DNA of 64,000 nucleotides from Saxidomus purpurata (Eukaryota; Mollusca; Bivalvia; Venerida; Veneridae): contig JAFMSR010000012.1 in assembly GCA_022818135.1 (NCBI GenBank), positions 24,930,931-24,994,930 of the forward strand, given 5' to 3'. Each line of letters begins with the position of its first letter. Position 1 is the first letter of the stretch. The translations under genes were made by a program, and so were the position numbers. Below are positions 1 to 13,797 of this stretch, piece after piece. A model generated the notes under the pieces. The model saw only the letters and a list, made by a program, of their open reading frames with translations. It was not told the DNA's origin and ran no database searches.

Positions 1-1510
1 TCATACCAATAAAACTGTTATCATGTATGAAGCAAATGGGTTGAGTCACAAGTTTTACCAACATTAATCATAGACATCAAATACATAAAAAAATAAACTT
101 ATAGTTGCCGACAAAACACTTTGCTTGTTTGTTAAAGTGTTGCACATGACTGTGTAACTGTCATGCCATTTAAGTTATCTGGTAGATTTCTGTAACTGTA
201 AAGTAATTTATCAATACTTAAAGGATGATACGGAGGAGTGTCAAATTGATGTCCTTCTAATGAAAACCTAGGGCATCTAAAAAAATAGTCCTCAATAATG
301 TTTCCACAATCACACTTGGCGTTATTACGTAAATGATTATAAAATAGTCTGCATTTAAATTACTACATTTGTTAAGAATTCTGGCATGGTGGACTTGAGG
401 AAATCTCTATATATCTCAGTAACCACTTATGGGATTGATTTGAAACTTCAGGGGTGTCAGAGTGTCAAATTAGATAACTCTTGTATGAATTAAATTCAAA
501 GGATGGCCCGTGTTTGACTTATAAAATTTGGTTCAAGTTTTGCATGCAAGCTAAATTTGGTTCAAGTTTTATGTGCAAGCTACTATCAGGCATATATCTA
601 AGTTACCATCATTAGAATGTTAAGGGGTCTCAAACAATCAAGTTAGATTACTCTTGACTGAATTAATTACAAATTATGGCCCTTGTTGAAATTTTTGTTA
701 AAGTTTTGCATGCAAGGTACTATAATACACATATTTCAGTAACCACTCATGGGATTGATTAATCATTTGAAACTTTTAACATTTAATGTCTTAAGGGGTG
801 TCCGACTGTCATGTTAGGTAATCTTGTATAAATTCAAATAAAATTATGGCCCTTGTTTGACTGGTTAAAGTTTGGCATGCAAGGTACTGTCATACACTAT
901 CTCAGTAACCACTCATGGGATTGATTTAAAACTCCAATATAGTCTTTAAAGGTATCAAACAATCAGGTTTGGTAACTCCTAACTGAATTAATTATAAATT
1001 ATGGACCTTGTTGAACTTAGACAGTTTGGTTAAAGTTTTATGTGCAAGGTACTACCTTGCAAATACTTCAATAACTATTTGAACTTAGCAATAGAGTTAG
1101 GGGGTATGAAACAATTAAGTTACTATAGATAACTGTGGACTCTTTATTTTTTTATGTTAACAGTTTTCTAGTTCATACTTTGAGAGTCAACAGAATTTTG
1201 TTTGGCGATTTACTGATAAAGGTTTTGTTTTATTGGCAAGTACTGAGTACGGACAGCTCTTGTTAAACAATATGATCAATTTCATAATAAAAACTAAAAA
1301 TGTTGTGATAACTAAGACTTTCTCAGTAATAAGAACACTTCTTAAGTAGTCTGAAGGGTGGTCTTAATACACAAACTGTACTGTATATGCAGGTCAGGTC
1401 AGCAAAAACATGAATTTTTAATGGCATAGAAATTAATTGGTTTACATTATTGAATGTTCACAACCATTCTTTTACAGTTTAACTATATGCTGTTATCTAT
1501 TCCTTTTCAG
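1..1510. repeat. AARS1 intron, filled with degenerate ~160-bp tandem repeats
   Basis: Intronic sequence upstream of the first visible AARS1 exon. From about 360 to 1130 it holds about five degenerate copies of a ~160-bp unit. Landmarks are 'cagtaaccactcatgggatt' near 417, 736 and 901, and 'ttttgcatgcaaggtact' between them. No exon could be recognised in 1-1510. Confidence 0.6.
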
Positions 1511-2126
1511 GATGTTGAATTTCGTGTGAGAAATGTTCAAGTACGGGGTGGCTATGTTCTCCACATTGGTGTCATTGAGGGAACATTGAAAGTTGGAGAT
1601 GTTGTTAAACAGTCTATTGATGAGGTAAGTCATTGTTACATGTTAACCTTGAAACATTGAGGGCGCTGCTGGGATTTTGACAAGTTGGGACATCATTTTG
1701 TGGACGGTTCAGACCTAAAACAGCTACTAAGGCCATTATTTTTGTACTCAAGTGAAATAAAAGTCGGCGGAAAAAAAAAAAAAAAAAAGACTTTTTTACA
1801 GACAACTTTGTTTCATCGTACCCTTCCCTAAAACCGCTAAGAACACCCCGCCCCAACAAGCCCTTGAAAATTTGTACTTTATCATTTTCTTTTGTTTTTT
1901 TTTTTTTGAGGTTTGTCAAAAAGGGAAATCACTGCTAGGAAGGGAATGGGACTGAATTTCGGTCCCAATCGTCTGAAAAAACGGCACTAGACGAAGCAGC
2001 TTCGACGTTCCTTGAAAACTAACCTCTTTCGGATTTTAAAATTGAAAAAAAAAAATTTTTTGTTTTTTTTTTGAAAATCGAAAAAATAGGGGGGGGGGGG
2101 GGGGCGGCGGGTTCGAGTTGAAAAAA

Positions 2127-2158
<32 letters not shown>

Positions 2159-5100
2159 CTGCCCAAATCAAAAAACACTGGCCTAACGTAACAAAGGCAC
2201 TATTTTTATGCAGAGTATATTATTTGATGTTGAATACATGGCTGTCCTTTACGATGACTGAATTGCCTCTATGGTTGAGTGGTTTTTAATACAGAGGTTG
2301 TCAGCTTCTCAGGGAGAATGAGTCTGGTACAGGACCTTGGCAGGATGGATGGTTAGGTGATCTGCCTGCCGATACATAAGTGAAAAATATGGTTGAATGG
2401 GTGTTAAACTCAAAGCAATAAACAAAGGTTTACAAATAACAATTTTATTATGGCATAGACATACTCATAAATTTTTTACAGTCACGAAGATGTTCGGTTA
2501 TGAAGAACCATACAGGGACCCACGTGTTGAACTTTGCCCTGCGTGAAGTACTGAAGGAGGCTGATCAGCGAGGATCTCTTGTTGCGCCAGATAGGCTGAG
2601 ATTTGATTTTAGTGCAAAGGTAAGATGGATATAAATTCAAGGTACTAGTAAGACTTTTATGCGAGAGTAAAGATGTACATGAATTTAAGGTACAGATTTC
2701 AGTGCAATGGCAAGATACACATGAATTCAATATATAGATGCAACAGTAAGATATACATGAATTTGAGTGCAAGACTCAGATGAACATGAATTCCTGATAT
2801 AGATTAAAATTAAGTGTTAGGGTAAAAGGTACATGAATTTAGGATAAAGATTTCTGTGTCAAGGTAAGGTGTACATGAATTTAATGTATAGATTGAATAG
2901 CAGTTGTAAGATTTAGGGCAAGATGTACATGAATCCAAGATGCTAAACAGATTTGATAACAAAAATAAATGAAGAATTAAAGTTGGCAATTAGACTTGTA
3001 TAGATTTAGGATGAAAGGTAAAGGAAGAGTTTATTTGAAGTATAAGGTAGATTTCAGTGCAATAAAACATGTTATAATTCATAGAGTAAGAATCATCAAG
3101 AATTGTTGTTGTATATGTTGTCATATGAAAATTAAGTGTTATTGAAGCCACCTGCTGCTAACATAGTGATGTTCTATGAACTTTTCTAACATGGTCAAGA
3201 TGTTTTGTCATTCTATGGAAAGATTAAGTTGGTAAATTACTATAAAAACAAACTTTAACTCGTTACAAATTTGAAGCCAACTGCTCAGATGGTTGCCTGT
3301 AGTGTCCTTACTATAGGAGAAAACTGGAATTTCCACAGAAAACCCGCCTGCCTAGTGAGGTGACCACCTAGCATTTCAGATACTTCCCACGGCAGGGATC
3401 AGACCCAGACCACATTAATAAGAATGAGCACTAATTACTACAGATGTCAGACTGCATTGTACGAATAAGAAAAGGTGTACTAGTTTGTATAATTAAATGT
3501 TTTTTTATATGCTTTCAGGGAGCTATGACTGTGAAAGAAGTAAAGAAAGCAGAGGATATTGTAAATGAAGTTATTGGTAAAAATCAGCAGGTGTATGCAA
3601 AAGTTTCTCCACTGGCTGATGCCAAAGCTATTCAAGGTCTCAGGGCTATATTTGATGAGGTAAAAGGAAGGTTGACACATAAATGTTTCTGGTTTAACAA
3701 GTCGGGGAAGTTATTTTGGTTTATGTTCTCCAGTAAGTTTTGAGGGCTGGCATGTGTGATTTGATGACAAGGGAATTAATTCATAACCCTATCTTTTGAT
3801 ACAAAAAATGTCATGATAAAAAGTATGAAACGAGAAAACTTAGAGATACTATGATGGAAGGAATGCTATTAGACCATGCCCAACTGTATAATTGAACTAC
3901 TTTTTGTATTGTATTGTTTTGTATTTCTGTTCTTGAAAAACACTTTTAAGAAAACTATTAGTTTTGAGAATTAAGTTGGCAATCAAGTAGTTGGTCCCAT
4001 TTGAGAAAACAATCTAAATTGACTTTTTCTGAACCCAGTGTGCAAAAGTGCTTTAGCCATAGAAGTTTTATTTTGCACTGAAAGTGTGCTTCATTGAAAT
4101 ACTTAAATAAAATAAAAGCTAAAGTTTATTGAAAAGTTTCAGTCTTACCCGCAGGGAAAATTTAGGTTAAACTTTGTCCAAACCATGTCTTGCTTCAATT
4201 GAGTATGTGCTGTTTTTGTACATTTTAGACCTACCCAGATCCAGTACGTGTTGTGTCAGTCGGCATACCAGTAGAAGATTTAATAGCTGACCCGATGGGT
4301 CCCGGAGGCTCTGTTACTTCTTTAGAGTTCTGTGGAGGAACGTAAGTATTTAGCATAAACAAATTTGATTACCTAGTAGACAGTGGTCGAGTTGTTCTTA
4401 ACATAAACCAACCATTGAAATTGCCACCAGCTGTAACAACACTACTGTACTGTTTCGTAGACTGTGGAATATTTTCATTACTGCATATTTATGCCCCTTC
4501 AAAGAACAGGGGTATATTGGTTTGCAGATGTTGGTTGGCATGTCTGTCTGTTTGTGTACCAAGTGGTTTCCAGATGATTACTTGAGAACCCTTGGGCCTA
4601 GCATCTTGAAACTTTGCGGAGGTTGGTCATGACCAGCAGAGGAACCCTATTGATTTTGAGGTCAAGGTCACCGGGATTTTTTTTCTTTTAAGGCTACATG
4701 AATTTTTTTAGGCCAGAATTTTATTTTATTTTTATGCCAACACATTTTTAAAAAATAATATATTGTAAGGCCACAACTATTTATTTTCTTTGTGTTTAAG
4801 GCCAAATTTTTTTTTTTTTGAGGCCAACAAATGAAAAACATCTTGATTTGTCTTGATTGTTCATTTTTAGTCGAATCTTTTTCAAAATGGGGAGCTATCC
4901 AACGTTATGTTAATGTCTTGTTAACCTAGGTTAAGTTCTTCTACCACCCACTTTATTTAAAACTATTAGAGGTATGGCTTGAACTTACCATACATGTTAC
5001 CATCATAACCATACAGACAAGGGAACATAACCGTCAAGAGTTTTTGACAGAATTATCCCCTATTTACTTAGAAAATACATTGAATATGGGTAAAATCCAC

Positions 5101-8100
5101 TTATTGCCTTAACCCTATTTAGTATTGCTTTTAAACTTTGAATGCGGTACATATTACCCCATCAGGTAAAGAGAAGGTAACTAGTTTCAGAGGAAGCCTT
5201 TTAAAAATTAAGGCTCTTAAGTGACTTAGAATCTTGGTTAAGTTTCCGTTACCAGGTCCACTGACAGCTCTTTTTATGAAGTCTTTCAATTTTACCAACG
5301 TTATGTTAATTTCTTGACCTATTTTCTCCTAATTTTGTCAGCATTAAAAAATGATAGAGTCTGGTTTTATGTCACCGCATCACTACTTATCCTATTATTG
5401 ATAGAGCCAGAGACATTCAGAAAAGCAAGGGAAACCAAGAAGTGCAAATATAAACAAAGAGTCGTTCGATTAGGGCAGGATCTAACTTAATAGCCCCATG
5501 GTTTAAGTTGCCACTTTGTAACATGTGTACAGAATTCTAGCCTATGGTCAGATTACGTAGAAAGAAATGGGTCACTTTGTCTATTCATAGACCTTTTTAG
5601 CTCGACTATTCGAAGAATAAGGAGAGCTATCAGTAACCCAAGAACGGCGTAAGCACTTATTTAAAGTTTCCATACCACCTCAAATATTTTCAAAGTCTTC
5701 ATTTTGACATATGGATTTGTGACTTTGTCCTTGTTCACCATCATGCCTCCAACCTGTACACAGGAAGAAGTAACTCTATCGGGGAAGCAGTTTGACAAAA
5801 GTATGGCCCTTTTTCTACTTAGTATTTAGCACGAAGTTTGCATAGAACGTAAAAATATTTTCAAAGCCCCTTGACAGGTGGCTTTGAAACTTTGCACCTT
5901 GTTCACCATCATGCCCTCAACCTGTACACAGGAGGATAACTCTATCAAACATTTTGACAAAATTATGCCCCTTTTTCTACTTAGAAGTTATGTTAAAATT
6001 TCGTGGCACCTCAAATATTTTCAAAGTCCATTGACATCTGGCTTTGAAACTTTGCAACTTGTTCACCATCATGCCCCCAACCTGTACACAGGACAAGGTC
6101 ACTTATAAGCATTTTGACAGGATTATGGCACTTTTTCTACTTAGAATTTACACATTCATGTCTGGACCGCCTCAAATATTGTCCATGTCAATTGTAGGAT
6201 CTGGCTTTAAAATAACTTGGCACAAATTTTCAGCACATCATGCCCCAACCTGTACACAGGAGGAGAACTCATCAAGCCCTTCCTGACAGGATCAAGGTCA
6301 TTCTGACTTAGAATTTACGTTAAAGTTCCAGGATGGATATTATTTTATATATGTCAATCACATTAGAAGTCACGGTACTGTCACAACTATTGTTTGTATT
6401 GATAGGCATTTTAAAATTGGAGGACATATAGGTAAAATGGCAATAGTTTCAGAGGAAGCCATATCTAAAGGAGTGAGAAGAATAATTGCCGTTACTGGGT
6501 CCGAGGCTATGAAGGTACAGTGTTCCATTTGTATATCTTGCTACCAGAGTGGACAGTAACCATTCTAAACATATTCTCAGGCTGTATCATAGTCATGCAC
6601 TGTGGAGGAAATTTAAAATACATCCCTTGTTGAAAAACTGAACTGTTCATTATAGAAAGATGGACCAGTCCAGTTACAACATACAGTAGGTCAAGGTTAT
6701 TAGGGTCATACTTGTTGTAGTTTGTAGGTTTAGTAAGGCGTGTGATACCCAAGAAAATTCCTTTTTGAACTATAATAATTATAGTTTTCATTTTGTCTGT
6801 TCAAATTGTGTGTCAAATGTCCTAGCACATCAGCTATTTTCCCCAGCAAATACTGACTTGTAGGGGGAAGAACTTGGAAGTTACTAGCAGAGAAGTGAGT
6901 TTCCAGTGATAGAGAATCCAAGAAGAGAGATGAGGTTTCTGACAGCATCATAGCACTGAAGTTTGAAAGAATGTAAAAAACTAGGGTTTTTTTTAGCTCA
7001 CCTGGCTTTGGCAGGGTGAGCTTTTCTGATTGATGATTGTCCGTCATCCGTCGACATTTTGATTCAAATGACATCTGAAACCTCAGGCCAATGTTGATAA
7101 AACTATGCAGGAATGTTCCTTGCATGAAGATCTACCAAAATTGTTCAAAGAATTCCATTCCTCAAAACCGGTTGCAAGGGCAACAAAAAGGGAAAACTTT
7201 AAAAATCTCTTCGAAACCACAAGCCTAGCTAAGATATTTGGCATTACATTGTCTAGTGGACCTCACCAAGATTGTTCAAATTATGACCCCCAGGTCAAAA
7301 TTGACCCAGGGGGGGGTAATTTTAAAATAGAATTTAGGAAAAATTTCAAAAACTTTTGAAACCACAGTGCCTAGAGCTTAGAATTGGCCTGTAGCATTGC
7401 TATGCCTCTACCAAGATTGTTCAAAGTTATGACCCTGGGATCAAATATTTATGCACACATTCGGGGTCACTTAGTTTTACATAGGCATTAATAGGAAAAA
7501 CTTTAAAAAACTTGTTCACAAGGCCTAGAGCTTAGATATTTCAAGTAGCAATGGCTAGTGGACCTCTACCAAGATTGTCAAATTATTACCCTCGGATCAA
7601 AATTGACCCGCAAGGGGGTCACACTTAGTTAATAGGCTTATAGAGTAAAAACTTTAAAAATCCTGTTATCTTTACACCGTAAGGACTAGAGCTTTGATAT
7701 TTGGCATGAAGGATTGGCTAATGGACCTCTACCAAGATTGTTCAAATTATGACCCCTGGGTCAAAATTGACCTACCTCACAGGCAAGGTCACATTAGTTT
7801 TGATAGGCTTATATAGGAAAACTTTAAAAATCTTTTCTTTGAAACCACAAGGTCTAGAGCTTATAAATTTGGCATGTAGCATTGCCTATTAGACCTCTTA
7901 AAAATTTAAATTATGCGCCAGGGGTCAAAAGACCTTGCCCGGGGGGGGGGATCATTTGTTTTACAAAGGATTATAAAAAACTTACTTGGTATACAACAAT
8001 TATCTAGTGATCTTCCAGCAGGACAAATGGACTTGAAACAACCTTTGGGGCCATATAGGGCCATCTTGGCCCTCTTGTTAATTTTAACTCCATACTAACA

Positions 8101-11100
8101 TTTTGCTGCATTCTTACTGTCCGCTCTCTAACTTCCACAACTCAAAACAGCTGTGAATTTTTATCAGCATAGTGTCTCCACAAATTTCAATGACAGCCAA
8201 ATTGTTCCAGTCACTCCAAAGTTCTTGCCCTTTAAATTCCCAAATCAGACAAATTTAGAGTTATCAAGTCTCTATCTTAAACGATTCCTAACCAATCTTC
8301 ACTGAACTTGCCGTGAATATTTATTAGCCTAATATCTTGGCCAAGTGTAATAGCCAGACAAATTGCCCTAGTCTTTCTGGAGATACTGCCCTTAAATTGC
8401 CAGAATTGGAATAATTTAAAGTTGTCTTCTATCTAACTTTTCATAACCAGATTTCACTAAATTTGGATCGCTATCAGCCTAGTATCTAAGCCAAGTTTAA
8501 TAACTAGCCATATTGCCCATTTTAAGTAATTGCCTTTTAATTGCCAAAATTGTACTGGTGACAGGCATATTGTGTGACAGCTTGTTCTTTAAACTTCTTT
8601 GTTTCATTATGGTCCCACCCTGAAGTTGAGTGGTTAAGGTAGCTGACTTGAAAACACCTAACTCTCACTGATTCAGGGTCATTGGAAGTATATGGGACCA
8701 ACCTGACTCATTATATGAAAAAGTTAACAGTTTCTTACAGCTTATAGAGGATGGAAGTGTAATACTGGCCCTTTCTAGGAATGATGAGTTTCATAAACTG
8801 CCTGGCTGTACATAATGTGAAATACTATTGATACAAGCACTAAAGGTCAAGAAAATAACAGATTCAATATTTCTATTTGAATGGTTCTACTGTATTACCA
8901 GGCAGGGCACCGTGTTGACATACTGAATAAAGAAGTTCAAGACTTGAAGACCAAAATTGCAAGCAATAGTAAAACACAGGCGTATACAGAAAAACAGCTT
9001 ACTAGGATGATTGTGGAGCTGAATGACGTAAGTTTGCTTTACATCTTTAGTTGTTTGCATATAGTTGTATAGATAAGTTAAAAATTTGTGAAGATTCAAA
9101 TGTGTTACATTCCAACAGTTTATAAATAGAAATGAGGACCCTAAGACTGAAAGGTTTAATTGAAATCTTTCCACAAGTTTGTAGCAGCTATAATAGAGTC
9201 ACTTGGGTCACGTCTCGTCCTATCACAAATTAGACATTAATATGGCATCCTGTCTGTGGCATTTGTTTTACTCCAGTACACATAATTTCTATTTCAGCAG
9301 TGGGAATTGAAAGAAGATGGTTGTTTGATAAAGGTTTACATTACTCTTAATCTAGCTGTTAAGGTTGTTACAATAATGACTGCTTAATACACATGCATGC
9401 CCAACCCAAGCACTTTCCCACACAAATCCAGCTGTTTTCCCTGTATGGGTTGACCTCTGTGGTCAAATGATTGAGATGAGTTGGAATCACTTAACCTCAT
9501 ACTGATTTAGGATTATAATGCCTTCAAAGTGATTTTTCCACGAAACTAAGGTTAGGTAAACTGCTCACTTGTTCACAACTAAATTACTGTTCAAACAGGC
9601 ATTAAACATCATGGAAAAAGTAAATTGGTTGTATCAATTAGTAATGTACACATACATAACACTTTTCACATATTTTCAGGAATTGTCTCAATCCGTAATT
9701 TCATACTCGGAGAAAGATCGGTTAAGAACCGAACTGAAAGGTTTGAAGAAGGAGATGGATAACTTAGACAAGGCAAGGAAAGTCGCAATCGTCAATGAAG
9801 TGACAGAGCAGGCGAAACAAATGATCACAGAAAATCCCAACCAGAAGTACATCATACATGAATTCAAGGCAGGCTCAAATGCTAAGGTGAATGGATGTCT
9901 TCTCTCTATTTTTAGCCACCGGACAAATTTGAGCTCCCATTGTGTTGGATTGTGGATAAAACATTTCCTTCAACCGGCAGGCTTAAACATAGGCCAAGGT
10001 TGATGCAACCAGGGGTGTTCCTTGCATGAACCTCTATCAAGTTGTGCCAAAGAATTCTTTGCAGAGACTCTGGTTGCTATGGCAACAAATGGAAACCTCA
10101 AACCACAAGGCCTAAAGCTTAGATATTTCATTACCTAAATTGTCTAGTAGCCTTACCAAGATTGTTCAAAATGAACAGTCGTACAGTTTTGGGCATAACA
10201 TTGAAATAAAAATCTTCTTCTCTGGAACCAAAAGGCATAGAGCTTAGATAATGGCATGTAGCATTGGCTAGTGGATCTACCAAGATTGTTCAATTTATGA
10301 CCCTGTCAGGGTCACACCCCGGGGGCACTTTATATAGGCTAAATAAATAAACTTAGATAAATCATCATTCAGATAGTTCCCAAGATATTTAGCTGTGGTG
10401 TAGTGAGACTCTACCAATGATTGATCAAATATGACCCCTGGTCAAATTGAGCCCTGGGGGGTACAGTTTATATAGGCTTATATAGGAAAATTTAAATTTC
10501 TCATGAAACCACAGATCTAGGGATTAAACATTTGGCATATAGAAATGCCAAGTGGACCTGTACTAAGATTGTTCAAATTATGACCCCCAGGTCAAAATTG
10601 ACCCCTCCAGGGGGTCACTTGATTTTACATAAGCTTTTACAGGAAAATCTTTTTTCTCTGAAACCACAGGGCCTAGAGCTTAAATATTTAGGATGTAGCA
10701 TTGCCTAGTAGACATCTTTAAAGTTTGTTAAAATCATACCCCTGGGGTCAATATTGGCCCCGCCAAGGAGGTCACTTGTTTTACAAAGATGTATATAGGA
10801 AAACCTATTTGCTATGTAACATTGTCTTGTGGTCTTCCACCTACTTTGTTCAAATCATGCCTCTTGGGTCAAAATTGACAACACCCATTAGGCAAGTGGG
10901 CTGGTATTCAGGTGAGCGATATAGGGCCATCATGGCCCTCTTGTTTGCAAATAAAGTTAATCTCCCATTGTACTTTATAAAAAATATAACCTACTTAAAA
11001 GCAAGGTTGCGTTGTACAAACTATGAGATTCTTATCCACAACCCATACACAATGGTAGATTAATTTTTTACCTAAATACCTTGCCTAAAATTACAACAAT

Positions 11101-12692
11101 GCAACTCAGACTTTGGGGCTTAAAGTGTATGGTGAAAGTGACATCACATTGTTTTATGATGTCATCACATAAATGAATAATTAAATCACATTCAGATGTT
11201 CCAACATCTGGGGTGTGAGTACAGTGTAGATAAGGAATGAGCGGATTTTGCAGCTCATAGGTTAGAAATTACCCATGAAAAGGGATATCCACCTTTGGTA
11301 GTGAAATAAATAACAAGTTCTTAACTATGAAAGATTGCTAGGGGAAAAAACTTCAGATGCAAGCATATAGTCTTGGTGTGCTGTGGTTAAAAACATTTTC
11401 AGAGAAATAGGATTGTGTGAAGCAAGTATTCCTGTTTTTTGCTGTATCAGATTTCTTAATGTAAGGATAGTTCCATTTTAAAACTAGGTCACTAAGTGAG
11501 AGCCAAAGAAAAGGTTAAAACAGCTTTAGGACCATCCATAATTCTGCTATTTTTTTCAGGCGTTGGATGCTGCAATGAAACAGTACAAAGCCTCAAGTCC
11601 TGGGACCTCTGCAATGTTCTTCTCTGTTGACAGTGACAACAATAAGATACTGTGCATGAGCTGTGTTCCTAAGGTAAATTGTATTCAGAACATTATAGTA
11701 ACGTTTTCTTCCTTTTATGGGACTGTAAACTTGTGACATTGTGATTAAAAGAGAGGGTTTGTTTTGTGTGCTTTGCCAGTGATGAAGAGATAGTTCTGGA
11801 AGTTTTGAAGTCGGTCTTTTAGTTCATCTTACAAGCAGTTGCATGCTCTGAAATGGAACACTTACAGTCTCTTGCTTGAAGTAGTGACAGTTTTTGTGCC
11901 TCCATGTGAATAGCGGTTAAGATTGTCAATTTTAAATCACAAATCGAGGGTCATGGGCCCGGTCCCCACAACTAATGTGAGAAAGTTGTCTGTTTCTTGT
12001 AGAAGTCTGGACATTCCCAGGAAATAACAGTTTTGTAAACTGTGGGCTTGTAAAATTGTAAAAAAAACTGTAATAACACTGAAAAGGGTGCTAAACCCCA
12101 AAGAACAAAAGTTAAAAGTGGCTGCTGTTAAGACATATTTGACATTGCATAGGACTTAATGACATCCTTGATCTTTATGCCCAACATATATCATGCAGGG
12201 TTGGATCATGTACAGCTGATGTTCCCTGCAGAGCCAGATAATATATATATAGGACTGTCGAACATCTTGGGGCTGTTAGTGTCCAAATATATGCCAGAAT
12301 TGCGTAAAATGTTTTAGCATAACAGCTCTTTGATTTTCACAGAATCAGTGCAAAGTTACCCTTTGGCGGTCTGAACATTAAGGTACATGTTGCTGGTTTG
12401 TATCTAAAACAGCTTATGAAGTTAAAGAGTAAAGCAGCCTTTTAAAAATCTCCACTTATCTCCAGTGCCTTCAGTGTATTTGATTTAGTATATAATTTTA
12501 TGTTACTGATATTTACAGGCCATAGCATCACCAGAGTTTGGAGCTGACAAATGGGTACAGAAGGTGGCCCCAATTATCAATGGTAAGGGTGGAGGAAAAG
12601 GGGAGGCAGCGCAGGCGACTGGCACAAACACTCAGGCCCTAAACCAGGCTTTGGAAGTGGCGACAGAGTTTGCCAAGATGAACATATCATGA
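1511..12692 (+). CDS. AARS1: Alanyl-tRNA synthetase, cytosolic (3' nine coding exons; 5' part lies outside window)
   Basis: Charges tRNA-Ala with alanine in the cytosol. Visible coding exons, all with AG/GT borders and in frame: 1511-1624, 2482-2619, 3519-3659, 4229-4341, 6406-6514, 8902-9027, 9680-9886, 11560-11673, 12519-12692 (stop TGA). They encode about 410 residues, matching roughly the C-terminal 42% of the ~968-residue animal enzyme. Seen: the RGGYVLHIG motif before the editing domain; the editing-domain zinc/catalytic motifs NHTGTH (exon 2) and CGGTH (split over the 4229-4341/6406 junction); the APDRLRFDF motif; the helical KxLKKxMDxLD-type linker in exon 7; and the glycine-rich GKGGGKG of the C-Ala domain in the last exon. 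The catalytic aminoacylation domain is upstream of the window. A polyadenylation signal lies only 10 nt after the stop. The match to animal cytosolic AARS is close, and the intact C-Ala domain argues against the mitochondrial paralogue. Confidence 0.96.
1765..2165. repeat. Homopolymer-rich block in AARS1 intron (poly-A, poly-T, poly-G)
   Basis: Contains an A run near 1771-1788, T runs near 1890-1907 and 2060-2072, a 16-nt G run at 2089-2104 and a 32-nt G run at 2127-2158. The block separates AARS1 exons 1511-1624 and 2482-2619. It is either a genuinely unstable low-complexity insertion or a poorly resolved stretch of assembly. Confidence 0.7.
2250..2420 (+). repeat. Degenerate SINE-like sequence in AARS1 intron
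   Basis: The text 'tatggttgagtggtttttaa...cagcttctcaggga...' resembles tRNA-head-derived short repeats. Similar pieces occur at about 8600-8830, 9430-9560 and 11880-12110 in the same gene (patterns such as 'gtggttaaggtagctgac' and 'gattcagggtca'). The A and B boxes are decayed, so the class is an inference. Confidence 0.35.
3290..3432 (-). repeat. tRNA-derived SINE-like remnant (minus) in AARS1 intron
   Basis: On the minus strand the piece reads 'ggtctgatccctgccgtgg', resembling a decayed tRNA B-box. The same B-box-like core occurs at 52.74-52.87 kb next to a good A-box. This supports a shared SINE origin. Confidence 0.35.
4480..6310 (+). repeat. Dispersed bivalve-type repeat cassettes in AARS1 intron
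   Basis: The large intron between exons 4229-4341 and 6406-6514 is mostly repeat. One piece at 4494-4680 has 'gatgattacttgagaaccc' and 'gattttgaggtcaaggtca'. Further cassettes lie at 4970-5140 and at 5590-6310. In the last part a ~165-bp unit recurs with the landmark 'caccatcatgcc' at about 5737, 5904 and 6064, and a decayed copy near 6234. A related cassette lies at 30.31-31.21 kb. Short open frames here are by-products of the repeat. Confidence 0.7.
6996..8095 (+). repeat. Dispersed repeat, family R3, copy 1 (AARS1 intron)
   Basis: Begins 'tttagctcacctggctttgg' and ends 'gggccatcttggccctcttg'. Internally it consists of ~160-bp degenerate tandem units with landmarks 'accaagattgttcaaattatgacc', 'cataggcttatatagg' and 'accacaaggcctagagctta'. 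Related copies lie at 9.99-10.95, 13.80-14.80, 62.34-62.70 and 63.65-64.00 kb on this strand, and the opposite end appears at 48.91 kb in reverse. Confidence 0.75.
9985..10945 (+). repeat. Dispersed repeat, family R3, copy 2 (AARS1 intron)
   Basis: Shares the 'ggcctagagcttaaatattt', 'gacccccaggtcaaaattgac' and terminal 'gggccatcatggccctcttg' landmarks with the copy at 7.0-8.1 kb. It lies directly downstream of AARS1 exon 9680-9886. Confidence 0.75.
11880..12110 (+). repeat. SINE-like sequence in AARS1 intron
   Basis: The sequence 'agcggttaagattgtcaatt...gagggtcatgggcccggtcc...gggtgctaaacccc' resembles a decayed tRNA-derived short element. Partial relatives lie at 8.6-8.83 and 9.43-9.56 kb. 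Its boundaries are not visible. Confidence 0.35.
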
Positions 12693-12701
12693 AGCATGGG
12701 A

Positions 12702-12707
12702 AATAAA
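12702..12707 (+). promoter_or_regulatory. Probable polyadenylation signal of AARS1
   Basis: AATAAA starts 10 nt after the AARS1 stop codon. It is followed about 30 nt later by a GT-rich stretch (12733-12753), as expected for a downstream element. This implies an unusually short 3' UTR of a few tens of nucleotides. No transcript evidence is available. Confidence 0.55.
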
Positions 12708-13797
12708 GTCCTTAAAAATGGACAGCCAGTGACATTGTTGTGTTCTTGGTGCATTATTTATTAAAAAATACATTTGAATTACGGTATAGTTGATGGTTGT
12801 TTATCTTGTAGATTGTGATTGATATTTGCAGAGGCAGTAAGCTTAATATATAAGTGCACACAGATATAGGAAATATTAAACACTAATTCTCCTCAAAGAT
12901 ACAATACAAATGTTGTTTCTTTCACTTTCTTACGCACAAATTATTTAACTTTTTTTTTACGTTGTGCTATATTTGAATGTTAAGAGATAACCATATTAAA
13001 TTGATAAAACTTGCAATGCAATATAATTATACCTGTAATATTATTATCTGTTGTTTTTTTTGCACTTTTTCACCATTTCCTCATTGATTATTGACAGATG
13101 TATGTATTTTTTATTTTGTTACTTCATTTCTAGATAAATACGGACTGCTTTCATGTTTTGACTTGACTTGATCTAAATCAATAAAATAGTGCAGATGATA
13201 CTCTAGGTCTAGCTCGTACAGTCTAGATCTCCCAGGTGTTAAATTAAGTTTTCTAAGGGTCTTGCTTGTCCTGTATATGTTAAAGACCCATGATCACCTT
13301 GGATATAGCAATCATATGCTGCACATTAATTAACAAGAAAATGGTCTAACCAATGAAATTAACTGTCATTTGCACCAAAAACATTTGTACTATTTTTATA
13401 TGGTGGAAAATAAGCCTTGTCCTCTCTAAAGTTCAAACAGGTTTTACAAAAATGAACTGCCAGTTACTGAGTTATACCTAAAGCACATGAATGTAATGTT
13501 TTTTAAGCTGTAATTTCAATGATATTACAAACAATAAAAAATGCCTTCTGACAATACTTTTTGGTGAAAATGCAACTTAAATTCGAAAGAAAAGTATACT
13601 GGATCTCTACCAGTTCTTGGGCGCTACCAGATCTAAGGTCCTTGTTATGTTTGGTACGGCACAGACTTTATACTGTACTCAAGCTGCTAGATAATTGAAC
13701 TGTGTCACTGGGACGATTGTTCTTTCGATAAAAGTACCTAAACAGGTAACTCAAACTTGTAATACATGTAAAACATTGCGCTTAAATCACCTCTCTC

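Noticed and set aside
5182..5198. 17-bp exact match to AARS1 exon 6406-6514 inside the preceding intron
   Set aside because: 'tagtttcagaggaagcc' matches 6444-6460, but flanking similarity is weak and a chance match of this length is plausible in 64 kb; not called an exon duplication.
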